A stretch of 64,000 bases of DNA from Arenibacter palladensis (GTDB taxonomy: Bacteria > Bacteroidota > Bacteroidia > Flavobacteriales > Flavobacteriaceae), in NCBI RefSeq assembly GCF_900129275.1, contig NZ_FQUX01000002.1, positions 375,795-439,794 of the forward strand, given 5' to 3'. Below are positions 25,724-35,113 of the stretch, piece after piece (position 1 is the stretch's first letter; the number at the start of each line of letters is the position of its first letter). The position numbers and the translations under genes are program-made. Below the pieces are notes generated by a model. The model worked only from the letters and a program-made list of their open reading frames with translations, made no database searches and was not told the DNA's origin.

Positions 25724-27991
25724 ATGAACAGAATAAATATAATTGTAATTTTAACATTCACCTTTCTAATTTCACTGCAAGGATGTGGACAGAAACAGGC
25801 AACGGATATACAATCCACAAGAATTGACATATCGGATTATTCCCAAAGTTTTATTTCCTTCGACTCTCCAAATATTGCCTTATCCAATGTAAAAATAATT
25901 GATGGAACAGGGAATCCTTCCAAAAATTCACAGACTGTTCTGATGGAAAATGGAATAATAGTGGGCATTGGAGATGCCAATGACATTCAAATAGCAGATG
26001 ATTTTTTTGAACTAAATTTATCTGGCAGGACAATTATCCCAGGCATCATTGGTATGCACAACCACATGAGAATACCTGAATCCGCAATGCTATCTACATC
26101 ACCTAAACTATATTTAGCAAGTGGTGTGACTACAATCCAAACTTGTGGGACAGGAAATCCCTTTGAAGAGTTAGCTATCGCAAAATCGATAGATAGGGGA
26201 GAGCAGCCTGGTCCTGAAATCATTAATTCCGGGCCATATTTCACAGGTCCAGAGGGTAAATCGAATTTCATAAGATTTACCAATGAAAAAATGGTCAGGG
26301 ATACCATTCGATATTGGGCAAGCAAAGGAGTACAATGGCTGAAGGTTTATAGAAATACCAGGCCACAGGACTTAAAAGTAATAGTTGATGAAGCACATAG
26401 GAATAATCTAAAAGTAACAGGTCACCTTTGTGCAACAACTTTTACCGAAGCTGCAGAAATAGGGATCGATGCCATAGAACATGGATTTATACACAGTTAT
26501 GACCATGCAACAGAAAGGGAAACTGGAGTTTGCTCTAAAAATAACGACTTTAGAACAAATCTGGACATTGACAGTGATACGGTCAAAGATGTGCAACAAA
26601 ACCTTATAAACAATGGGGTGGCACTAGGTTCAACACTTGCCATTTTTGAAGCACAAGCTAATGTAATGGCAGATGCCAGAGACCTTGAAGTAATGGCTCC
26701 CATTCATAAAGAAGCGTATCACCAGCGTAAATTACGTAAGAAAGAACAGGGTAACGACTGGTATTTTAAACCAGAATGGTTGGCTAAATCAATGGCATAC
26801 GAACTTCAATTTTTCAGGCAAGGTGGATTGCTGGTAGCAGGTCTTGATCCTGGCCTCCACAATATGCCCGGATTTGGAGATCAAAAAAATTACGAACTAT
26901 TTATTGAGGCTGGATTCAAGCCAGAGGAAGCATTACAGGTAATGACCTCTAATGGAGCAAAGCTACTGTCAAGAACTGACATAGGGACAATTGAGAAAGG
27001 AAAGTTGGCCAATATTGTAGTTCTCAATGGAGATCTGGAAAGAAACCCCAAAGTTATTCGAGAAGTGGAAATTGTATTTAAAAATGGTATTGGCTTCGAT
27101 CCAAATAAACTGATTGAATCTGCAAAAGGAAATGTTGGTTCGGAAACAGACAATACTATGGTATATTTTGGCCAAAAAACTCCTTCGAATGAACCAGAAA
27201 TATTCGCGCCGAATATAATTTCAAAACCTAATAGACATGAGTTCGGCTGTACAATATCGGGTGATGGGAATGAATTCTATTTTGGAGTAGACAATAATGG
27301 CGTTACGGAAATTCATTACACGAACTTATTAGAAGGTGTCTGGTCTCCACCCAGTAAACTTTTCGATTCGGCTTCAATAAGCTACAATGATCCAATGTTA
27401 TCTTCGGATGAGAAAAGATTGTATTTCATATCCAATCGTTCACTAAATGAAGATATTACTAAAGATGATATGGATATTTGGTATGTAGAAAGGGTAAATA
27501 AACAATCAAACTGGTCAGAGCCAATCAATTTAGGGTTACCGATCAACAGCCCTTTAAATGAGTACTATGCTTCTTTTACAAATGATGGTACACTTTATTT
27601 CGCATCTCAAGATAAAACTTTAAATGCACCAAACTATGCTTATGATATAAACCGTTCCAAATATGTTAACGGAAAATTCGTCAAACCTGAATTACTATCC
27701 GAATCAATAAATACCAATAGATACGAAGCGGATGTATTTATTGCACCTGATGAGTCGTATATGATATTTTGTTCCATCCGTAAAATAGGGAAAGGTCAAG
27801 GTGATTTATATATTAGTTTCAAAGATAAAGATGGAAAATGGGGCGATGCGGTTAATATGGGAAGCACAATTAATACTGAAAAGCACGAACTTTGTCCTTT
27901 TGTAACTAAGGACGGTAAGTATCTCTTTTATAGCAGTAATAATGATATTTATTGGGTAAGTACGAAGATTTTGGATAATTATAGGGCATAA
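25724..27991 (+). CDS. Lipoprotein amidohydrolase fused to a PD40-type beta-propeller
   Basis: This 755-residue protein has a lipobox (SLQGCGQ, Cys at about 21). Residues 48-450 form an amidohydrolase: the metal-binding HxH is in IIGMHNHMR (near 111), then VTGHLCATTF, IEHGF, and the late metal aspartate in AGLDPGLHNMPG. Residues 480-750 contain WD40-like PD40 blades (PMLSSDEKRLYFISNRS, YASFTNDGTLYFASQ, PFVTKDGKYLFYSSN). The fold is that of imidazolonepropionase/prolidase-like enzymes that cleave cyclic amides or dipeptides. The real substrate is unknown. It stands alone, with no close neighbour in the same transcript. Confidence 0.87.
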   Translation: MNRINIIVILTFTFLISLQGCGQKQATDIQSTRIDISDYSQSFISFDSPNIALSNVKIIDGTGNPSKNSQTVLMENGIIVGIGDANDIQIADDFFELNLSGRTIIPGIIGMHNHMRIPESAMLSTSPKLYLASGVTTIQTCGTGNPFEELAIAKSIDRGEQPGPEIINSGPYFTGPEGKSNFIRFTNEKMVRDTIRYWASKGVQWLKVYRNTRPQDLKVIVDEAHRNNLKVTGHLCATTFTEAAEIGIDAIEHGFIHSYDHATERETGVCSKNNDFRTNLDIDSDTVKDVQQNLINNGVALGSTLAIFEAQANVMADARDLEVMAPIHKEAYHQRKLRKKEQGNDWYFKPEWLAKSMAYELQFFRQGGLLVAGLDPGLHNMPGFGDQKNYELFIEAGFKPEEALQVMTSNGAKLLSRTDIGTIEKGKLANIVVLNGDLERNPKVIREVEIVFKNGIGFDPNKLIESAKGNVGSETDNTMVYFGQKTPSNEPEIFAPNIISKPNRHEFGCTISGDGNEFYFGVDNNGVTEIHYTNLLEGVWSPPSKLFDSASISYNDPMLSSDEKRLYFISNRSLNEDITKDDMDIWYVERVNKQSNWSEPINLGLPINSPLNEYYASFTNDGTLYFASQDKTLNAPNYAYDINRSKYVNGKFVKPELLSESINTNRYEADVFIAPDESYMIFCSIRKIGKGQGDLYISFKDKDGKWGDAVNMGSTINTEKHELCPFVTKDGKYLFYSSNNDIYWVSTKILDNYRA

Positions 27992-28481
27992 TGTAGGATG
28001 GAAAGAAATTCAGTCAATAATGGCACAAAGGGAAAAATGAATTAACTTATAGCTACCTGTTTAGACGGCTGCATTGCCAAGTCAAATGATGACCGTTGAA
28101 GGCAAAAACTAGCTGATAAAGAAGGAGAAGATTACAGTTGAGCAGTATTCTTTGCAACCATTTGTACTATTGTTTTTGATCTAAAAAAGGGTAAGGCTAC
28201 AATAGCTCAGAATCAAGTTGATAACATTAGCAAAGAAGGAGCTGCAAATGGGGTAATGATAATAGAAAATGGAAATCAGTAAACCTTTTCAGATTTTTAT
28301 ATTTTTCAGGGGGCAAAGGGTGAAAAGATAAAAGCCATTACATCGTACTGTATGAAAGTATGATATCCAAACTTATTCCAAAATATCAAAGAGAAAGACC
28401 ATCCTATTATTCTACAATCCAAAGAAGGTAGAAGCAACAAGATGGGGTCAATGTCGACCGTGGTACAAGACAACCAAAATT
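27992..28481 (+). pseudogene. Decayed remnants of small enzyme genes
   Basis: At 28046-28099 the plus strand reads LIATCLDGCIAKSNDD before a stop, which is the start of a RibD/dihydrofolate-reductase-like domain (consensus IAxSLDGFIA). From 28151 to 28362, two frames split by a frameshift near 28260 and a TAA at 28279 give CTIVFDLKKGKAT and then FSDFYIFQGAKGEKIKAITS, resembling the last strands of a SnoaL/NTF2-like protein. Neither can make an intact product. The remnants mark the left border of the cassette island. Confidence 0.4.
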
Positions 28482-28555
28482 ATTTATTAAATTGGACCTT
28501 ATATAAGAAATTTAATTACAAGTTACTATATCCGTACGTTGTAGCCAAATTAAAC
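28482..28555 (+). repeat. Type A cassette spacer, 3' half only
   Basis: This copy keeps the end of the repeated spacer (a TTATTAAATTGGACCTTATA-like block, then GTTACTATATCC and GTTGTAGCC) immediately before the LecA-like gene. The part carrying AATAGGGTAGGGG is missing or decayed. TTGTAGC at 28539-28545 pairs with GCTACAA at 30631-30637 behind the gene. Confidence 0.6.
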
Positions 28556-28559
28556 CAAA

Positions 28560-30611
28560 ATGAAGAAACCAATTTATTTTTTATTTATAGCATTTAACTC
28601 TTATTTCTGCCATACCGTTTTCTCACAAAATTGTGATTCCTTAGAAGAATGGAATACAATTATCGAAAAAGAATTCCCAGAATTAAATACGAGCCGTCTT
28701 AGGTCCGGAAGTGAAAAAAGTAATCGAATACTATATAACCTTTATTCTGATAAATATTTTATTCCTTTTGCAAATAAATCCTTTGAAAACATTAATAGTA
28801 TTTGGGGAAACTCAAAATGGAAAAAGCTTAGAAACTGTAGGTCTAAGAAAAAATATTCAACCTTAAAGCACATTGGCTGGTTGAATCAATTTGCACTGGA
28901 ACCCTTGTGGAATAAAAGAGTAACAGATAAGGTAAGAACCAATATTATTGAGTTAAATAAAACTAGAAGCCTATATAACGAGATAATTTCAAAATTAAAT
29001 TCTGGTATTGTAGCTTTTGATGAACTTATTAAATATAAAGCCTATGCAACCAAAGAATTTCGAATGCTTATGCCTTCCGAAATCGAAACATTATTGAGTT
29101 CGATTAAAACAAAAGAGACCTCCATTTCTAACAGCACAATAATAGCCTCCGCAAATGAATATGCAAATAAGAAAATTGATATAAATAACCTACAACAACT
29201 TTATAATTTTCGAATGTCTAATTCTTTAGTATATGATCGAGCTGATGAATCCACTAGAAAAAAGGCTAATGAAATCGTAAACCAAAGAATAAAAGAATTT
29301 TTAGATACTTTAGTCCCCTTAGAACAAAAAAAGTTATATCAAATACAATCCTTAGATAAAGTAGAATCATTTTATTCAAACTTCAACAAGTACTTTTCAA
29401 ACTTTACCAATTACTCCAATGTCAAGGCATTAAACAACGATATTTTAGAAAAAAAGACAGCTATCATTGTAGGACAATCTGATGCAATACACAATAAAAT
29501 AGCACAATCTTCAAATATAGAAGAACTTAACGCTATTGAATCAGTTTATCTATCTCGAATCAACCAAAAACAAGCTACCATTGTTTCAATAAAAAATAGT
29601 TTAAAGTCAAGAGCAGAATTCATAAAAAGTAAAGAGCGTGAGATTGCCATTAATAAAGAAAAAAAACAAAAAGCGTTTAATGATTTTGCAGACAAAAGAA
29701 TTTCTGAAATTAAAAACTTAAGGCAATTACTAAAAATTAAATATGAATCTAATTTGCCAACATTTGAGAATTTACAAAGTATCCTGGTTGATTTTACAAA
29801 TACAATTAACAACGATGCAACCTATAATGTAAAAGATGCAAATCACTTAAAACAATATATAGAAGCATTTGGATATATGAGTACACAAAGCAAAGGATTA
29901 AGTGATCTTAATTCCTTTGAAAATTCCAAAGGTTACAGAATAATTATGGGCACTTTGGATACACATGATAAAAATATCGGTGTTTGGACAGGACTGGTAA
30001 TCCCTAACGCACCGGAAGATATTATTAATCTTTATAGATTGGAACTTAATTCAAATTATAGAGAAGTTTCTAAATCAGTATTTCCATTTATAGAGGAGTT
30101 TGAAAGGCATTATAACAACTTAAAACCTCTACCTCTCAAAACATCCAAATATTCTGGATTTTACACTAATGTAGGGATGAATTTATATAATTTAAAAGTG
30201 GATGACAAGGGAAATCTAAGGGTTACCGTGCATAATAATTTCGATGGGGAGACAAATGTAATGGCTGAAAGGATTGATGACAATACACTTAAGGTGACTT
30301 CTTGGACGAATATTACAGACGTTTATGTAAATAAAGGTGATATCCTAACATTTACTGCTCAGGGCAAAATTAGGGTGGGGCTATTATCTGCTACCCCCGA
30401 TGGTCTGGATGGTTGGGAATCTTTTAGTAAGGTGAGAAAGCTAAGACATTCTGCCTTAATAGGAAAAGTTGGCCATGATTCGTGGTTTGAAATTGGTTCT
30501 AAGAAAACAATTAAAGCATCTTCTTCTGGTAGACTTTACTTAAGAATTAATGAAACACATGTTAACAATAACGATATTGGATATTGGTCGGTTAACTGTA
30601 GAATCAAATAA
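28560..30611 (+). CDS. Secreted coiled-coil protein with C-terminal LecA (PA-IL)-like domain
   Basis: This 683-residue protein has a signal peptide (residues 1-22, ending TVFSQN). The middle (about 110-420) is long, Lys/Glu/Asn-rich and predicted helical, probably coiled coil. The last 90 residues resemble the galactose-binding LecA lectin fold: VYVNKGDILTFTAQGKIRVG, SALIGKVGHDSWFEIG and SGRLYLRINETHVNNNDIG match its calcium/sugar-loop layout (PDG, then ND-like residues). Residues 530-590 form a separate beta-rich segment. It may bind glycans at the cell surface. No sorting domain for type IX secretion is seen. The gene is a single cassette. Confidence 0.72.
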   Translation: MKKPIYFLFIAFNSYFCHTVFSQNCDSLEEWNTIIEKEFPELNTSRLRSGSEKSNRILYNLYSDKYFIPFANKSFENINSIWGNSKWKKLRNCRSKKKYSTLKHIGWLNQFALEPLWNKRVTDKVRTNIIELNKTRSLYNEIISKLNSGIVAFDELIKYKAYATKEFRMLMPSEIETLLSSIKTKETSISNSTIIASANEYANKKIDINNLQQLYNFRMSNSLVYDRADESTRKKANEIVNQRIKEFLDTLVPLEQKKLYQIQSLDKVESFYSNFNKYFSNFTNYSNVKALNNDILEKKTAIIVGQSDAIHNKIAQSSNIEELNAIESVYLSRINQKQATIVSIKNSLKSRAEFIKSKEREIAINKEKKQKAFNDFADKRISEIKNLRQLLKIKYESNLPTFENLQSILVDFTNTINNDATYNVKDANHLKQYIEAFGYMSTQSKGLSDLNSFENSKGYRIIMGTLDTHDKNIGVWTGLVIPNAPEDIINLYRLELNSNYREVSKSVFPFIEEFERHYNNLKPLPLKTSKYSGFYTNVGMNLYNLKVDDKGNLRVTVHNNFDGETNVMAERIDDNTLKVTSWTNITDVYVNKGDILTFTAQGKIRVGLLSATPDGLDGWESFSKVRKLRHSALIGKVGHDSWFEIGSKKTIKASSSGRLYLRINETHVNNNDIGYWSVNCRIK

Positions 30612-30630
30612 AACTGATTAAAACAAAATT

Positions 30631-31020
30631 GCTACAATAACCAAGTCTTCGTGTGTTCAGTATTGCCTGTCCCACCAAATCTGTAGAAACCCAACAAGGA
30701 GACCGTTTTGACTGAACAATGTCTGGTGCCCAAGTAAATATGGGACAGCTGAATTTCCGTCTACTTAGGTTGATTTTCAACGACTAAAGGAAATGGATTC
30801 TAGAAAAATCTCTAATAGCTTTTCCCGCACCTACTTCTTAAATAATTGTTTTTCTTTATATGCATATAATTAGACAAGCCAGTGCAGGTTAGATTCAACA
30901 AGAATAGGGTAGTGGAAGTAAGGGCAATGAGCTTTTAATTAATAAACAGCCCAATAAAAAAATTTTATTAAAAACAGACCTAAATAAGTAATATAGTAAC
31001 TAGTTGCTCTATCCAGTTGT
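30631..31020 (+). repeat. Type A cassette spacer, divergent full-length copy
   Basis: It starts with ACAATAACCAAGTCTTCGTG, shared with the copy at 46865, and has a GACCGTTTTGACTGAAC block, TTTCCCGCACCTACTTC, AATAGGGTAGTGG at 30903-30915 and a final TAACTAGTTGCTCTATCC. One G of the GGGG block is changed, and the TAAATTAG block is poorly preserved. It separates the LecA-like gene from the Fur-oxidoreductase group. Confidence 0.65.
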
Positions 31021-31036
31021 TGATGACAATATAAAC

Positions 31037-31414
31037 CTACGAACAATCATTACAAGTACCAGTCAGAACACAATTTGCATTTTGAACTTCGTAGCCATTG
31101 GGAACTGAACACTCAACAGGAACTTGCAGGCATTCAATCGTATCACACGACAAACAACGAAAATGAAAATGATGTTGAATAACTTCTTGTGGATTCTCAC
31201 ATTTTTTACAAATGGCAAAATACTGTTTTCCGTCTTCTGCAACTATTTTGTGGACTATCCCATCCTCACAAAATCTGTTCAAAACTCTATAAATCGTAGC
31301 CCTATTGATTTCAATATCCAACTGCCTTTCAATAGCGTCTTGACTCAACGCCTTTCTCGAATTCATTAATAAGTTTAGTACGGCCTCTTTTGTAGGTGTA
31401 TTTCTTCGATTCAT
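31037..31414 (-). CDS. Fur family transcriptional regulator (Zur/PerR type)
   Basis: This 125-residue repressor has an N-terminal winged HTH (residues 1-75; ALSQDAIERQLDIEINRATIYRVLNRF) and a metal-binding C-terminal domain with CKKCEN, QHHFHFRCLSCDTIEC and GTCNDC, giving the structural zinc CxxC pairs and the histidine-rich regulatory site. It is divergent from the oxidoreductase. A 7-9-7 inverted repeat covering 31418-31440 lies between them, so it probably represses itself and its neighbour. The metal cannot be assigned from sequence. It is the only minus-strand gene in the array. Confidence 0.9.
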   Translation of the reverse strand: MNRRNTPTKEAVLNLLMNSRKALSQDAIERQLDIEINRATIYRVLNRFCEDGIVHKIVAEDGKQYFAICKKCENPQEVIQHHFHFRCLSCDTIECLQVPVECSVPNGYEVQNANCVLTGTCNDCS

Positions 31415-31417
31415 ATT

Positions 31418-31440
31418 TTATTGCGAATATGTTGCAATAA
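31418..31440. promoter_or_regulatory. Fur-family operator
   Basis: The arms TTATTGC (31418-31424) and GCAATAA (31434-31440) are perfectly complementary across nine bases. The site begins four bases from the fur start codon and covers the -33 TTG of the oxidoreductase promoter, so binding would block both directions. Confidence 0.7.
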
Positions 31441-31461
31441 TACAAAAATATGGTATATTTG
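31432..31461 (+). promoter_or_regulatory. Bacteroidota-type promoter of the oxidoreductase gene
   Basis: TTG at 31432-31434 and TATATTTG at 31454-31461 are separated by exactly 19 nt, the full -33/-7 consensus. The start site would be about 35 bp before ATG 31505. Confidence 0.7.
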
Positions 31462-31504
31462 CCAAAACACTATTGCGACCACTTCGCATTTAATTGTTTG
31501 TTTA

Positions 31505-32506
31505 ATGGACAGAAGAGAAATAATTAAACTATTAGGAGTATCAGGTATAGCACTTACAATACCACAACCAATTACACTCTTTGCTCAAAACAATAACAAT
31601 ATGGATATAAAAGAATTTGAAGTCATCATAATAGGTGGAAGTTATGCAGGACTTTCAGCAGCAATGGCATTAGGGCGTTCACTTCGCAGGACCTTGGTCA
31701 TTGACGCAGGTAAACCATGTAATCGGCAAACACCACATTCACATAATTTTTTAACTCAAGACGGAAGTACACCAAAGGAAATTTCTGAAATTGCCAAAAG
31801 TCAAGTAGCAAAATACGACAGCATTGAATTCTATGACGGACTCGCTGTTAAGGGTAAAAGAAACAATAAAGGATTTGAAGTCACTACTTCAAAAGGCGAT
31901 GTTTTTGCAGCAAAGAAATTGGTTTTGGCAACTGGAGTTAAAGACCTAATGCCCGATATAAAAGGTTTTTCTGAATGTTGGGGAATATCAGTTGTGCATT
32001 GCCCATATTGTCACGGTTACGAAATAAGAAACAAGAAAACTGCCATAATTGCCAAAGGAGAAAGAGCGTTTCACCTTGCTTCTTTAGTAAACAATTTAAC
32101 TCAAGAAATTACGATTATTACTTCGGGATCAAAAGACTTTGAAGTAAACCAACTCGAAAAGTTAAAACAACACGATATTAAAATCATTGAAAAAGAAATT
32201 TCTGCAATAGAACATCATAATGGACAAATGGAAAAAATTGTATTCAAAGACGGTAGTACGGAATATTTTGAATCTGCTTATGCCGCTATTCCATTTGAGC
32301 AAAACTCAAATATACCCCAAGAATTAGGTTGTAAAATCACGGAAAACGGACACATTGAAGTGAACTTTATGCAAAAAACCAGTGAAGATGGCATATTTGC
32401 TTGTGGAGACAACAGCACAATGATGCGCTCTGTATCAATGGCAGTTAGCAGTGGTACTATCACAGGTGCAATGGTAAATCACGAATTGTCACAAGAAAAT
32501 TTTTGA
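31505..32506 (+). CDS. Thioredoxin reductase-like NAD(P)/FAD-dependent oxidoreductase
   Basis: This 333-residue protein starts with a twin-arginine-like leader (DRREIIKLLGVSG, residues 2-14, then LFAQN), so it may be exported folded with its cofactor. It has the FAD fold IIGGSYAGLSAAMALG (from about residue 41), a redox-active CPYC at about residue 166 in place of the CxTC of thioredoxin reductase, and the second FAD site GIFACGDNSTMM. Thioredoxin reductases lack export signals, which makes this one unusual. It is divergent from a Fur-type repressor with an operator over its promoter. ATG 31505 was chosen because upstream codons lie in the promoter. Confidence 0.85.
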   Translation: MDRREIIKLLGVSGIALTIPQPITLFAQNNNNMDIKEFEVIIIGGSYAGLSAAMALGRSLRRTLVIDAGKPCNRQTPHSHNFLTQDGSTPKEISEIAKSQVAKYDSIEFYDGLAVKGKRNNKGFEVTTSKGDVFAAKKLVLATGVKDLMPDIKGFSECWGISVVHCPYCHGYEIRNKKTAIIAKGERAFHLASLVNNLTQEITIITSGSKDFEVNQLEKLKQHDIKIIEKEISAIEHHNGQMEKIVFKDGSTEYFESAYAAIPFEQNSNIPQELGCKITENGHIEVNFMQKTSEDGIFACGDNSTMMRSVSMAVSSGTITGAMVNHELSQENF

Positions 32507-32507
32507 T

Positions 32508-32753
32508 ATGGTAGAAGTGTTTATGACCAACGTAAAATCAGAAATTCTATCAACTGAAATTCTACAATTTTTGGAAAATGGATATCCACAGCTAAAATTC
32601 AATTTTGACCTGGAAGATTTCAACAGACCATATCCTTGCGGTCATTCCATTTTAAGAATTGAAGGAAAAACGATCGATACAAATTCAATAACCCAACAAC
32701 TTAAAAGTAAAGGAATTGAATGTGAATTATTAGCAGATAAAATTTGTAGGTAG
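32508..32753 (+). CDS. Hypothetical small protein, 81 aa
   Basis: I do not recognise this protein. It sits tightly between the oxidoreductase (one base away) and the methyltransferase (one base away), so it is certainly part of that operon. It is acidic to neutral with a central RPYPCGHSILRIEG and a C-terminal GIECELLADKICR, three cysteines in all. A second start at 32523 (MTNVKSEIL) is possible. By context it could be a redox partner or a metal-handling protein, but nothing in the sequence proves this. Confidence 0.7.
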   Translation: MVEVFMTNVKSEILSTEILQFLENGYPQLKFNFDLEDFNRPYPCGHSILRIEGKTIDTNSITQQLKSKGIECELLADKICR

Positions 32754-32754
32754 T

Positions 32755-33384
32755 ATGGCAGAGTTTTGGGAAACAGCATTTACCGACAAACAAGAAATGT
32801 GGGGAATGGAACCTGCAAAATCTGCCCAATTGACAAAAGATTTTTTTGTAGAAAATGCCATAAAAAATATTCTCATCCCGGGAATTGGATATGGGCGAAA
32901 TGCCCAACCATTCATCGAAAATGGCATAAAAGTAAGCGGAATTGAAATTTCAAAAACAGCCATCGCGTTAGCAAAAAAACATTATGGAAATAAAATGAAC
33001 ATTTTTCACGGCTCTGTAAAGAAAATGCCTTTTAAGGACATAAAATATGACGGAATTTTTTGTTATGCCCTCATTCATTTATTGGACTGCCAAGAAAGAG
33101 AAAAACTGATACAAGACTGCTACAACCAATTGACAGAAAATGGATTTATGGTTTTTACCGCTATAACCAAAAACACACCTCAATTTGGAAAGGGAGAATT
33201 GATAAGTAAAGACCGTTACGAAATTCATAAAGGAGCAAAAATATTTTACTACGACCAAGCATCAGTTCATACGGAATTTAACAAGTATGGGCTTTTTGAA
33301 ATTACAGAAGTAAGTGAAAACCAACCAATGTATCTGATCAAATGCAAAAAGAAAAAAAATTACCACCCTCAACAGGAGGTATAA
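32755..33384 (+). CDS. Class I SAM-dependent methyltransferase (TPMT-like)
   Basis: This 209-residue protein opens with FWETAFTDKQEMWGMEPA, typical of thiopurine/thiol methyltransferase-like enzymes. It has SAM motif I as ILIPGIGYGRNAQPF (residues 39-53) and the acidic strand end GIEIS. KYDGIFCYALIHLLD and LTENGFMVFT follow as motifs II-III. It probably methylates a small thiol, metalloid or similar toxic compound. It is the last gene of the Fur-controlled group, one base after the 81-aa gene. Confidence 0.85.
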   Translation: MAEFWETAFTDKQEMWGMEPAKSAQLTKDFFVENAIKNILIPGIGYGRNAQPFIENGIKVSGIEISKTAIALAKKHYGNKMNIFHGSVKKMPFKDIKYDGIFCYALIHLLDCQEREKLIQDCYNQLTENGFMVFTAITKNTPQFGKGELISKDRYEIHKGAKIFYYDQASVHTEFNKYGLFEITEVSENQPMYLIKCKKKKNYHPQQEV

Positions 33385-33530
33385 TGAATTGCCGGCCGAT
33401 TTCCCATGTGGAAATCCACACAATTAACTATCTTCGGTAAAGGCGGACAATTTCCGTTAGAAATGTCTGCAACTAATCATATACAAGACCTTTGTACTTC
33501 ACTATAAAAAAAACGACCTAGACAAATATA

Positions 33531-34346
33531 ATGGACTACCAAACATACGAACCACAGATTGACTTAAAATCACTTGTTAGTTGTTATTGGACTTTGGAAG
33601 TGCCTAAACAGTCTGATTCACAAAAACAACGAATAGTACCTGATGGTTGTATTGAAATGGCGTTTATTCTCGGAGATGACATAAAAAGATACACTTCCGA
33701 AAATGAATTTATACTTCAGCCTCGTGCTATGGTACTCGGACAAACCATTGAACCTTTTTACATTGAGCCAACAGGGTTTGTTAAAACATTCGCTGTCCGA
33801 TTTTATCCTTATGGATTTGCAAACTTTGTTTCTGAACCAATTAGCAAATTGGCAAATAAGGAAACACCCATAAACCAACTTTTTGTACTAGAAAACGCAG
33901 ATGATTTGGAGCAAAAAATAATCAATGCGAATAATACGGAAGAACGAATAAGTATTATTGAAAAATTTCTTTTGGATAAGCTTAATGACGAAAAAACGAT
34001 TAATAAAATTGTAATAAACACCGTTGATTCCCTTCTATTATCAAACGGAAGTGCTTCGATAAATTCAATCCTAAAAGACGACTTGTCCAAGCGAAGACAA
34101 CTCGAAAGAAACTTCAAAAAGCAAATTGGGATAAGCCCTAAACAATTGGGAAAGGTAATTCGATTACAAACCGCTTTAAAAATGTTGCTTGACCAAAAAT
34201 CAGCAAACCTTACCGATATTGCCTATGAAAGTGAATACTTTGACCAAGCACACTTCATAAAGGACTTTAAGGAATTTACAGGAATAAACCCCAAAGAGTT
34301 TATCAAGCACGAAAATTTAGCTCTTTCCGCCCTTTTTTACAAATAG
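33531..34346 (+). CDS. AraC family transcriptional regulator
   Basis: This 271-residue regulator has an N-terminal ligand-type domain (residues 1-140, of the DUF6597 kind: YQTYEPQIDLKSLVSCYWTLEVP and RIVPDGCIEMAFILGD) and a C-terminal double HTH (residues 165-262, with GISPKQLGKVIRLQTAL and DQAHFIKDFKEFTGINPKEF). It is followed by a VOC-family lipoprotein in the same direction after 75 bp, a plausible target. Confidence 0.9.
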   Translation: MDYQTYEPQIDLKSLVSCYWTLEVPKQSDSQKQRIVPDGCIEMAFILGDDIKRYTSENEFILQPRAMVLGQTIEPFYIEPTGFVKTFAVRFYPYGFANFVSEPISKLANKETPINQLFVLENADDLEQKIINANNTEERISIIEKFLLDKLNDEKTINKIVINTVDSLLLSNGSASINSILKDDLSKRRQLERNFKKQIGISPKQLGKVIRLQTALKMLLDQKSANLTDIAYESEYFDQAHFIKDFKEFTGINPKEFIKHENLALSALFYK

Positions 34347-34421
34347 CCTAAGGGTGTCGCATTTTTACAATTTCAAAGGATTTTCTACTGCTATTTTTGT
34401 TCAGTCAACAACAAACGGAAA

Positions 34422-34916
34422 ATGAAAGACCTTATACTTATCTCAATTATTGCTTTGACTTTTGGAGGTGTATCCTGTAAAAATAAAGGGACTTCTGCTA
34501 CCAAACCAAACGTAAATAAAGATACAACAATCGATAAAGACAAGAATATGAAAAGTTTTATTTCACTTTTTGAAATTCCTGCAACGGATATTTCCCGAGC
34601 AATCAATTTTTATCAAACAATTTTAGACATTAAAATTGAAAAAATAGAAGTGCCAGGAATGGAAATGGGAATATTCCCATATGATGGACAAATGGTTACA
34701 GGAGTTATAGTGAACAGCGAAGGGTACAGACCTTCGGTAGATGGAGTAACCATTTATCTAAATGGCGGTGATAATCTTCAACATATTCTTGACAAGGTCG
34801 ATGATAATGGTGGAAAAATTATCATTCCAAAAACCTCTCACGCAGATGGAAATGGATTTTTTGCTTTGTTCACGGATACAGAAGGAAATAAACTTGGACT
34901 AAATTCCCCAAATTAG
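34422..34916 (+). CDS. VOC family protein with lipoprotein signal
   Basis: This 164-residue protein has a glyoxalase/bleomycin-resistance (VOC) domain from about residue 45 (FISLFEIPATDISRAINFYQ, and the closing FFALFTDTEGNKLGLNS). Unusually for this cytoplasmic family, the N-terminus carries a lipobox (LTFGGVSCKN, Cys about 19) and a charged linker. An alternative ATG at residue 43 (34548) would give the usual cytoplasmic VOC protein, so the gene may have gained a signal by fusion. The substrate is unknown. Confidence 0.8.
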   Translation: MKDLILISIIALTFGGVSCKNKGTSATKPNVNKDTTIDKDKNMKSFISLFEIPATDISRAINFYQTILDIKIEKIEVPGMEMGIFPYDGQMVTGVIVNSEGYRPSVDGVTIYLNGGDNLQHILDKVDDNGGKIIIPKTSHADGNGFFALFTDTEGNKLGLNSPN

Positions 34917-35113
34917 GAGAAGAAAAGGGAACCCCTACAATAAATAAAAGCAATAGCGGTTCGGGTGCAAACTCGATCCGTTTTTGTATTTAATTAGGTA
35001 TATTGCTACACGTTTAAGCCGCTACTACTTTATACGGTACCGTTGTGTAAAACCTAAACCAAATAGGGGAATTGGAATCAACTTAAAAATAAAAAACCAC
35101 CTAACACAATTTA

